From contig JALLOP010000031.1 in the NCBI GenBank assembly GCA_027718005.1, positions 1 to 14,100 of the forward strand: DNA of 14,100 nt, in the 5' to 3' direction. The translations under genes were made by a program, and so were the position numbers. The stretch comes from Patescibacteria group bacterium AH-259-L07 (GTDB taxonomy: Bacteria; Patescibacteriota; Patescibacteriia; UBA2591; UBA6264). Below the pieces are notes generated by a model, which saw only the letters and a list, made by a program, of their open reading frames with translations, did no database searches and was not told the origin of the DNA. Shown here piece after piece: positions 7,048 to 11,631 of the stretch; the first letter of the stretch is position 1; the number at the start of each line of letters is the position of its first letter.

Positions 7048-7395
7048 ATGCCCCGAGTAAAACGAGGAAAATCACATTTAAAAAAACGAAAGCGCTTGCT
7101 CAAAGCAGCTAAAGGGTATCGTGGCGGAAGAAAATCTAAAATTAGATTAGCAAAAACAGCCGTTACCAAAGCCGGTGTATATGCATATCGCGACAGACGA
7201 AGAAAAAAACGAGAAGCGCGCGCCTTATGGCAAATAAAAATCAATGCTGCGTGTCGAGAAAACGGCATAACCTATTCTCAATTCATACACAAATTAAAAA
7301 ATAATAAAATTGAACTAGATCGAAAAATTTTAGCTAACCTTGCTGAAAATTATTCTCAAACCTTCTCCGAAATTGTCAAATCCGTCCAAAAGTAA
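7048..7395 (+). CDS. rplT: 50S ribosomal protein L20 (bL20)
   Basis: bL20 is an early 50S assembly protein and, in several bacteria, a repressor of its own operon. From ATG 7048 the product has 115 residues: MPRVKRGKSHLKKRKRLLKAAKGYRGGRKS at the N-terminus, then AVTKAGVYAYRDRRRKKREARALWQIKINAACRENG, all diagnostic. The same frame is open upstream to 6880, but that part overlaps rpmI in another frame and is not coding. tRNA-Asp begins 6 nt after the stop, so it is likely processed from the same transcript. Confidence 0.97.
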   Translation: MPRVKRGKSHLKKRKRLLKAAKGYRGGRKSKIRLAKTAVTKAGVYAYRDRRRKKREARALWQIKINAACRENGITYSQFIHKLKNNKIELDRKILANLAENYSQTFSEIVKSVQK

Positions 7396-7401
7396 AAAAA
7401 T

Positions 7402-7477
7402 GGTCCGGTAGATCAATTGGAGGATCATCTGCCTGTCACGCAGAAGGTTGCGGGTTCGAGTCCCGTCCGGACCGCCA
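7402..7477 (+). tRNA. tRNA-Asp (GTC anticodon)
   Basis: Acceptor GGTCCGG pairs with CCGGACC; G73 and an encoded CCA follow. The D arm is GATC/GATC, the anticodon stem TCTGC/GCAGA with loop CTGTCAC (anticodon GTC), and the T arm CGGGTTCGAGTCCCG. G73 and the GTC anticodon are the Asp identity set. This is the only complete tRNA of the three in the window with an encoded CCA. It lies directly after rplT and before a strong terminator. Confidence 0.96.
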
Positions 7478-7480
7478 TGA

Positions 7481-7513
7481 CCAAAAAAGCGAGGTAATCA
7501 CTCGCTTTTTTGG
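7481..7513 (+). terminator. Terminator of the infC-rplT-tRNA-Asp operon
   Basis: Perfect 13-bp stem CCAAAAAAGCGAG / CTCGCTTTTTTGG around the 7-nt loop GTAATCA. The A-tract and T-tract are part of the stem, typical of an intrinsic terminator that can work in both directions. Confidence 0.88.
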
Positions 7514-7544
7514 TTACAACATGTCACTCGATCGTTCAGAGCGT

Positions 7545-7565
7545 CATCTTGTCTTATCCACAACA
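7545..7565 (+). promoter_or_regulatory. Conserved upstream box, copy 1
   Basis: A 21-nt box with core TGTCTTATCC (7550-7559 as TGTCTTATCC) matches 18 of 21 positions at 9254-9274. It lies just upstream of a -35 hexamer in both places. The copy contains TTATCCACA, the DnaA-box consensus; a second TTATCCACA lies at 7621-7629. Confidence 0.6.
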
Positions 7566-7571
7566 AATATA

Positions 7572-7600
7572 TTGACAAGTCTGTGGTTTTACAACATTAT
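7572..7600 (+). promoter_or_regulatory. Promoter of the 7744-8990 gene pair
   Basis: TTGACA at 7572-7577 with CATTAT at 7595-7600 (17-bp spacer). Two overlapping TATAAT sequences at 7606-7616 could serve as alternative -10 elements but lack a matching -35. Confidence 0.6.
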
Positions 7601-7743
7601 GTATATATAATATAATTTACTTATCCACATTTGTACAAAAAATTGATAGTAGTGTTTATACGAAAATAAATAAGGAAAAAAAAGAACAAGGAAAAGAAAA
7701 ACATGGCAAGCACGGATGCCTCCGTGGGTGTTTAATATTTTTC

Positions 7744-8274
7744 TTGCTCATCTTGGTTATTGTTGGTGTCTTCCTGATCTTATTTTTTCGCGTACCGCAG
7801 AAGATCGGGATTATAAAATCTCCTGCCGAACGCCTGCTCGCAGGAACTCCTGATCGCGACGGCGCCAAAACATTATTGAGCGAGGTGGCGGCAGCTGGTC
7901 TCAACACAGAAGGTATAGATCTATATGTTATCCCGTTTATTGATACAGGGGAAAACCTTGCTATTGCTGTGCTTAATGAATCAGAAGGTTTTAGTTTTAA
8001 CAGATCCACCGGGCATAATCCAATAATTCAGACGATGATTGATTTGGTGACTGGCGATACTGCACAAAAGTTGAATGTGACACGATTGTCTCTCGAGTAT
8101 CGTGATGAGTCATCTCAGTCACTTATGACACTTTCCGCATCGACATATGATATTAAACGGTTTGCCAGTGGCACAATGACACAGCAAGAATTTATGAATG
8201 TCTTGGAGGGAAATATAAACTATCCAGCAATATTATCTACACAAATTTCATCCATGTATAAACTTTTTAAATGA
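7744..8274 (+). CDS. Membrane-anchored protein of unknown function
   Basis: I do not recognise a family. From the TTG at 7744 the product has 176 residues: one N-terminal membrane helix (LILVIVGVFLILFF) followed by a soluble, presumably extracytoplasmic domain with mixed alpha/beta character (IDLYVIPFIDTGENLAIAVLNESEGF, then TRLSLEYRDESSQSLMTLSASTYD). The start is uncertain. The frame stays open well upstream of 7744 and would add a basic, Cys-containing stretch (KEKHGKHGCLRGCLIFF) that looks like a natural cytoplasmic head, but no ATG, GTG or TTG occurs in it. The ATG at 7703, which has a purine-rich leader (AAGGAAAAG), is out of frame and stops after ten codons. The stop overlaps the next gene by ATGA, so the two form an operon. 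Confidence 0.75.
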   Translation: MLILVIVGVFLILFFRVPQKIGIIKSPAERLLAGTPDRDGAKTLLSEVAAAGLNTEGIDLYVIPFIDTGENLAIAVLNESEGFSFNRSTGHNPIIQTMIDLVTGDTAQKLNVTRLSLEYRDESSQSLMTLSASTYDIKRFASGTMTQQEFMNVLEGNINYPAILSTQISSMYKLFK

Positions 8275-8990
8275 AATTGAGAATAAAGAAAATCATTATC
8301 CCTATGGCCTTGCTTCTTTTTATGGGTTTGGGTTGTACACGAACTGACACAGATATTGCCATTGATTTTTTGACGGAGTGGGCCGTGCAGGAAGGCATCC
8401 TCAATGAAGATGGTTCACCGACGCTTAAGACGGCCGCTGATGCAACGATTGATTCCTCCACTGGTGATCCACAAACAGATGCTGCCCTTGACGCTGGTGA
8501 GCGAGTGGTAGAGAGTATTAAAAAAGCAGATGTACAACTAGATAAGGCGAATCAGGTGCTTGGGACGGATCCGCCTAATACTGAAAAAGCCCTCGACCAC
8601 GTGGATCAAGCAACCAAGATTCGACCCAATGACTGGTATATACGTAATCAGCGGGCGACGTTGTTAGCAGAGGTAGGCAGAGACGCCCAGAAAGACGCGG
8701 CCAGAGCAGACAAATCCTGTGATGTATATGGAGGGCATAGAAAAGTCGAGTGCGAATCACGCGTGTACGAACATCGTGCGCAACTGCTAGAGGATTCGAT
8801 TGCGCGCCAGATTCGCTCAGGCAGAAAGGTCAAGTGTACCACCTACGAACTGCAGGCAGTAACCTACGATAGGTTGAGTTCAGTGAGCGCTGGGCGAGTG
8901 AAAAGCAGCGCAGACATTGAGAGCTACTACCAAGCGGGGAAGCGCGCGCAAGCGCAGGCGAGTCAGCCCGGCGTCACCTGTGCTCCATAA
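8271..8990 (+). CDS. Putative lipoprotein with a TPR-like segment
   Basis: The 239-residue product starts with a lipoprotein-type signal: MKLRIKK, a hydrophobic core, then MGLGC with Cys22 as the expected lipidated residue (the lipobox is not strict, with Gly at -3). The mature part is polar and helical. Around residues 85-145 the pattern LDKANQVLGTDPPNTEKALDHVDQATKIRPNDWYIRNQRATLLAEVGR resembles one or two degenerate TPR repeats. Four further Cys residues lie in the C-terminal half and could form two disulfides. Function unknown; the ATGA overlap with the upstream membrane protein suggests they act together at the cell surface. Base composition differs from the core: 29 G+C of 60 at 8821-8880 against 18 of 60 at 4861-4920 in fusA, which hints at acquisition from elsewhere. 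Confidence 0.8.
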   Translation: MKLRIKKIIIPMALLLFMGLGCTRTDTDIAIDFLTEWAVQEGILNEDGSPTLKTAADATIDSSTGDPQTDAALDAGERVVESIKKADVQLDKANQVLGTDPPNTEKALDHVDQATKIRPNDWYIRNQRATLLAEVGRDAQKDAARADKSCDVYGGHRKVECESRVYEHRAQLLEDSIARQIRSGRKVKCTTYELQAVTYDRLSSVSAGRVKSSADIESYYQAGKRAQAQASQPGVTCAP

Positions 8991-9006
8991 TTTTTATATA
9001 ACGTAG

Positions 9007-9044
9007 AAAAAAACTCGTAAACACTAGGCTTACGAATTTTTTTT
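9007..9044. terminator. Bidirectional terminator between the lipoprotein gene and the ftsH relic
   Basis: TCGTAA (9015-9020) pairs with TTACGA (9030-9035) around a 9-nt loop, preceded by seven A (9007-9013) and followed by eight T (9037-9044). It would serve the lipoprotein operon on plus and the ftsH remnant on minus. Confidence 0.75.
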
Positions 9045-9045
9045 G

Positions 9046-9183
9046 TTAATTTGGATACTTCTCTCCTAAAATCTTATACACCACGTCGCCATCAAGCGTT
9101 TCCTTTTTAACTAACTGCTTAACAAGACGATTAAGTTTAGCCTCGTGTTCTGTAATAAAATTCTGAGCTTCTTTTTCAGCAGT
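9046..9183 (-). pseudogene. ftsH: ftsH 3' remnant (C-terminal fragment only)
   Basis: The minus strand encodes TAEKEAQNFITEHEAKLNRL, then VKQLVKKETLDGDVVYKILGEKYPN and a stop. This matches the extreme C-terminal helices of the FtsH membrane AAA protease, in particular the L..L...L...ETLDG pattern. Nothing of the ATPase or HExxH protease domain is present. Upstream of about 9184 the same frame continues but gives low-complexity, repeat-like sequence (two GGRATGACAAAGA copies) and no FtsH similarity. About 44 codons of a gene normally over 600 codons remain, so this is a truncated relic that keeps its own terminator. A functional ftsH presumably lies elsewhere. Confidence 0.75.
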
Positions 9184-9190
9184 GACAATA

Positions 9191-9222
9191 GGAATGACAA
9201 AGAAAAAACGGGATGACAAAGA
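9191..9222. repeat. Two direct copies of GGRATGACAAAGA
   Basis: GGAATGACAAAGA at 9191-9203 and GGGATGACAAAGA at 9210-9222, period 19, 12 of 13 identical. They sit exactly at the broken 5' edge of the ftsH remnant. On the minus strand they read TTTGTCATCCC / TTTGTCATTCC, which resembles the ends of TGTCATTCC-type interspersed repeats common in bacteria. Confidence 0.65.
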
Positions 9223-9253
9223 GAATGTGGGGCGATAAAGGGATGCGGGGCAA

Positions 9254-9274
9254 CATCCTGTCTTATCCCCAGCA
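9254..9274 (+). promoter_or_regulatory. Conserved upstream box, copy 2
   Basis: Matches copy 1 (7545-7565) at 18 of 21 positions with no gap; core TGTCTTATCC. The TTATCC element starts 19 nt before TTGTCA here and 18 nt before TTGACA in copy 1, so position relative to the promoter is also conserved. Confidence 0.6.
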
Positions 9275-9281
9275 CAAAAAC

Positions 9282-9309
9282 TTGTCAAAATAATTTTATA
9301 CTGTATAAT
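9282..9309 (+). promoter_or_regulatory. Promoter of the aminotransferase gene
   Basis: TTGTCA at 9282-9287 and TATAAT at 9304-9309, 16-bp spacer. Transcription would start near 9316, leaving a leader of about 37 nt that contains the AAGGAGG ribosome-binding site. Confidence 0.7.
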
Positions 9310-9352
9310 AAATATCAGAAAAATGTTTCTTAACAAGAAGGAGGAAAAATCA

Positions 9353-10558
9353 ATGAAACTAGCAAAGAGAATGAATGAAATTGGATTTGCGCTTACCGCA
9401 GGTCTCATAATAGAAGTGAATAAACGAAAAGCGGCAGAAAAAGATGTCATTGACCTCGGATTAGGCGATATTAATTTTGGGCATCCTCCTGCTTTTATAA
9501 CAGCGGTTATCGAAGCAACACAAAACCATGTGAATACCTATACTGAACCAGGCGGACCATCAGAATTACGAGAAGCGATTGCCATAGCACATAACCAACA
9601 CTATAGTGATTTTTACAAAGACAAAATAATTCAGCCTGATTATAGTCCTGATGAAATTGTCCATGCTACAAGTGCAAAATTTCTGATCGTCGCCTCAGCG
9701 CTCTCTCTTGCAAATCCTGGCGATGAGATAATTATTCTCACTCCGTATTGGCCACCGTATATCGACGCATTCAAGCTCCCAGGAGCTGTCCCTCAAATCT
9801 GTCATACCACAAAGGAAAACAATTTTTTCCCATCACCCCAATACTTAGACTCGCTGATTAGTAAAAAAACAAAAGGAATTATTATCAATACTCCCCATAA
9901 TCCTACCGGCCGTGTATATCGATTTAAAGAGTTAAAGTGCATAGCTGATGCTGCCCAAAAATATGATCTAACAATTATCTCAGATGAAGTTTATGATACG
10001 CTCGTCTTTGACAACAATGTACATATTAGTATTGCATCGCTTGACAATGACACTGCACAACGAACAGTTGTTATTAAAGGACTTTCCAAAGGATTTGGCA
10101 TGGGGGGCATGCGCTTTGGCTATGCTATGAGCAAGAATCCTGAACTGATTACAGCTTTAAAAAAGGTGATAAGCAATACGATTACCTGCGGATCATCAAT
10201 CTTACAAGCCGCAGCTCCATCTCTGCTCCTCGACTCTATCGATCATGTTATAAAGATTAGGGAAGAGTTTGAAAAAAGAGTGAAGTTTACCGAAAATGTT
10301 TTGTCTAAGCATAGTATTCAGTTTCCAAAAGTTGAAGGGGGCATCTATGTATTTGCGGATATCTCGCCGTACCTTGACCACAAAATACCGACGTCAACTA
10401 TCTTTGCAGAAAAACTTATTGCTGAAACCGGCGTTGTTGTCTTAGCCGGGGGCGCCTGCGGGAATGACAATTATATTCGAATCGCCCTTATCCAAGACAT
10501 TGATATACTGGAAGAGGCATATAAAAGACTCGCCAGATTTATCAATAAACACACATAG
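9353..10558 (+). CDS. Class I/II pyridoxal-phosphate aminotransferase
   Basis: A fold-type I aminotransferase, transferring an amino group from an amino acid to a 2-oxo acid with PLP. The 401 residues contain LGLGDINFGHPP and TYTEPGGPSELREAI near the N-terminus, NTPHNPTG (Asn173 as PLP contact), ISDEVYD (Asp211 to the pyridine nitrogen, Tyr214), GLSKGFGMGGMRFGY with Lys246 as the Schiff-base lysine and Arg254 for the PLP phosphate, and Arg376 in YIRIAL for the substrate carboxylate. All catalytic positions are intact. Substrate cannot be read from sequence; aspartate/aromatic-type is the closest general pattern. ATG 9353 is chosen over ATG 9323 because a perfect AAGGAGG (9338-9344) lies 8 nt before it. 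This site is unlike the SD-poor core genes. Confidence 0.93.
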   Translation: MKLAKRMNEIGFALTAGLIIEVNKRKAAEKDVIDLGLGDINFGHPPAFITAVIEATQNHVNTYTEPGGPSELREAIAIAHNQHYSDFYKDKIIQPDYSPDEIVHATSAKFLIVASALSLANPGDEIIILTPYWPPYIDAFKLPGAVPQICHTTKENNFFPSPQYLDSLISKKTKGIIINTPHNPTGRVYRFKELKCIADAAQKYDLTIISDEVYDTLVFDNNVHISIASLDNDTAQRTVVIKGLSKGFGMGGMRFGYAMSKNPELITALKKVISNTITCGSSILQAAAPSLLLDSIDHVIKIREEFEKRVKFTENVLSKHSIQFPKVEGGIYVFADISPYLDHKIPTSTIFAEKLIAETGVVVLAGGACGNDNYIRIALIQDIDILEEAYKRLARFINKHT

Positions 10559-10560
10559 TT

Positions 10561-10592
10561 AAAAAGTCTTGATATTCAATCAAGACTTTTTT
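10561..10592 (+). terminator. Terminator of the aminotransferase gene
   Basis: Perfect 13-bp stem AAAAAGTCTTGAT (10561-10573) / ATCAAGACTTTTT (10579-10591), loop ATTCA, starting two bases after the stop codon. Between here and 10686 I see no gene. Confidence 0.9.
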
Positions 10593-10686
10593 CTAAAATA
10601 GAAAATACATTTGACTTCTTCTTTATATTCTACACGGCGTGAACAAAAAAAACTCTCCCAAAATAATCTTTCTGAAAATGAATCTT

Positions 10687-10724
10687 AAAAAACCGAGTAC
10701 TCTTAATAAAGAACTCGGCTTTTT
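10687..10724 (-). terminator. Terminator of the minus-strand tRNA unit
   Basis: CCGAGT (10693-10698) pairs with ACTCGG (10713-10718), with an inner TCTT/AAGA helix and AATA loop. On the minus strand the stem is followed by six T (10692-10687). On the plus strand five T follow, so it may be bidirectional. Confidence 0.75.
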
Positions 10725-10746
10725 AATTCCAGTTGTTATAAAAAAA

Positions 10747-10785
10747 TGCCCTCAGCAGGAATTGAACCTCGATTTCAGGATCCGT
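10747..10785 (-). pseudogene. 3' half of an interrupted tRNA-like gene
   Basis: On the minus strand a T-loop TTCAATT, the segment CCTGC, an acceptor 3' strand TGAGGGC (10754-10748) and A73 (10747) form the end of a tRNA. The acceptor strand is exactly complementary to GCCCTCA at 10970-10964, the start of the matching 5' half. The T stem is poor (CGAGG against CCTGC, three good pairs) and no convincing anticodon arm precedes it, so a degenerate gene is the conservative reading. No CCA is encoded. Confidence 0.5.
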
Positions 10786-10811
10786 CCCGATACCAAAATT
10801 TTGCCTTTCAA

Positions 10812-10883
10812 TGCCCCTGCCAGGAATCGAACCCGGATCTTATCCTCCGCAAGGATACACTCTATCCGTTGAGCTACAGGGGC
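10812..10883 (-). tRNA. tRNA-Arg (GCG anticodon)
   Basis: Acceptor GCCCCTG/CAGGGGC, D stem GCTC/GAGT, anticodon stem TATCC/GGATA with loop TTGCGGA (anticodon GCG, canonical U33), T arm CCGGG-TTCGATT-CCTGG with one G-U pair, and A73. No CCA is encoded. It reads CGC codons (and CGU if modified). It lies between the two halves of another tRNA-like sequence on the same strand and is flanked by short inverted AAATTTTGCC-type arms. Confidence 0.94.
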
Positions 10884-10896
10884 AAAATTTGATACA

Positions 10897-10951
10897 GGGC
10901 AAGCAATCTCATATTTTACTTGCCCCGCACCGAACTTTGTTCTGGCGCGGG
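10897..10951 (-). other. Structured spacer: two hairpins sharing bases
   Basis: On the minus strand CCCGCGCC (10951-10944) pairs with GGTGCGGG (10931-10924) and continues into GAAC/GTTC closing an AAA loop. One pair is G-U in this orientation but A-C on the plus strand, so the structured RNA is probably the minus-strand transcript. A second stem, GGGCAAG/CTTGCCC, uses 10925-10919 and 10903-10897. No T-tract follows either, so they are not ordinary terminators. Confidence 0.5.
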
Positions 10952-10970
10952 TCCATTAAACTATGAGGGC
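10952..10970 (-). pseudogene. 5' half of an interrupted tRNA-like gene
   Basis: GCCCTCA (acceptor 5' strand), then TA at positions 8-9 and GTTTAATGGA, a normal D-arm beginning with the GG of positions 18-19. Instead of the D-stem return and an anticodon arm, the sequence turns into the hairpins at 10951-10897. The acceptor strand finds its exact 7-nt complement at 10748-10754, beyond tRNA-Arg. Confidence 0.5.
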
Positions 10971-10997
10971 GCATAAAAATAAAAAGTCAAAAAATGC

Positions 10998-11031
10998 ATT
11001 CGTGGTATTCGTATGCGATTCGTAGATTCGT
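10998..11031. repeat. Four ATTCGT copies in 34 nt
   Basis: ATTCGT occurs at 10998, 11007, 11018 and 11026, mostly as ATTCGTA or ATTCGTG, in the gap between the minus-strand membrane-protein gene and the tRNA-like unit. Spacing is irregular (9, 11, 8). Confidence 0.6.
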
Positions 11032-11038
11032 ATTACTA

Positions 11039-11590
11039 CTAAATCTTCATCCACCGACTTGCTCGATCAATCAAGGTTTCCTCTTTTTTTTCAGTATCTT
11101 CTTCTAAATATTTCTTTAATACTTTGCGAATCTCGTCAGGAGCTTGATCCTCAAGTGGAACTGAAAAGTCAGGAGATAAAATATTTTTCAAATCAATATA
11201 TAAACGCTTTATCTCTGGCGGTTTATATACAATACGAAAATTCCGCATATCATCCCACTCATAAAACCGCGCGCCAATACCAAGACCATTTTCAGAAATC
11301 GTAAATGCAACCTGAAGCGGCGGGTGTCGAAGCTGTAATGTCACAATCAGACCAAATAGGATGAGAAATAACGCGAACAAAAAATTAGCAGTAAGAACTG
11401 CGTATATAATACCCGCGCCTAACAAAAAAATAAGTATTACATACCAGCCTCTACTTCGCTCATATTCAATATATTCTGAAAAACTCCATGTAAGCAAAGT
11501 TTTACCGCGATTAATTTCCTTACCCGCCGTAGCTTTCTCGGCCTTCGTAGCCGAAGCTACTTCGGCGGAGGAGGGTTTTTCTTCAACCAT
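11039..11590 (-). CDS. Two-TM membrane protein, probable PH-like C-terminal domain
   Basis: The 183 residues fall into a low-complexity Ala/Lys/Glu-rich head (1-30), a short amphipathic stretch LLTWSFSEYIEYERSRGWY, two membrane helices (about 49-66 and 69-87) joined by a tight turn, and a soluble C-terminal part (about 92-183) starting with beta strands (LQVAFTISENGLGIGARFYEWDDMRNFRIVY). This layout matches small membrane proteins with a PH-like (DUF5673-type) domain that I associate with Patescibacteria; the family name is from memory and tentative. Function unknown. Residues 8-22 are encoded by a GC-rich palindrome (11524-11568). It lies downstream of the O-antigen ligase gene on the same strand, about 40 nt away. 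ATG at 11590. Confidence 0.78.
   Translation of the reverse strand: MVEEKPSSAEVASATKAEKATAGKEINRGKTLLTWSFSEYIEYERSRGWYVILIFLLGAGIIYAVLTANFLFALFLILFGLIVTLQLRHPPLQVAFTISENGLGIGARFYEWDDMRNFRIVYKPPEIKRLYIDLKNILSPDFSVPLEDQAPDEIRKVLKKYLEEDTEKKEETLIDRASRWMKI
11524..11568. repeat. GC-rich palindrome inside coding sequence
   Basis: CCGCCGTAGC (11524-11533) pairs with GCTA and CGGCGG (11556-11568) across a 3-nt bulge; inside lies GTAGC-CGAA-GCTAC (11547-11560) as an alternative hairpin. It encodes SAEVASATKAEKATA in the non-conserved head of the membrane protein and is far richer in G+C than its surroundings. Confidence 0.6.
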
Positions 11591-11631
11591 AATTAGATTT
11601 CAAAATTAGTTAACTTTTTTTTAATTGAAAA

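Noticed and set aside
7545..7629. Replication origin
   Set aside because: Only two DnaA boxes and no dnaA, dnaN or gidA neighbours; promoter elements explain the AT-rich stretch equally well.
9184..9450. Upstream part of the minus-strand frame that ends in the ftsH relic
   Set aside because: It overlaps the aminotransferase promoter, ribosome-binding site and first codons, and shows no FtsH similarity.
10639..10872. Plus-strand 77-residue frame
   Set aside because: It runs antisense through the tRNA 3' half and tRNA-Arg and has no protein-like pattern.
10786..10951. Group I intron in the split tRNA
   Set aside because: The interval is short, is half filled by tRNA-Arg, and shows none of the P-Q-R-S core sequences I could recognise.
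10897..10951. T-box or other riboswitch
   Set aside because: No T-box AGGGTGGNACCGCG-like sequence, no downstream terminator in the right place, and the structure favours the minus strand, where a tRNA follows.
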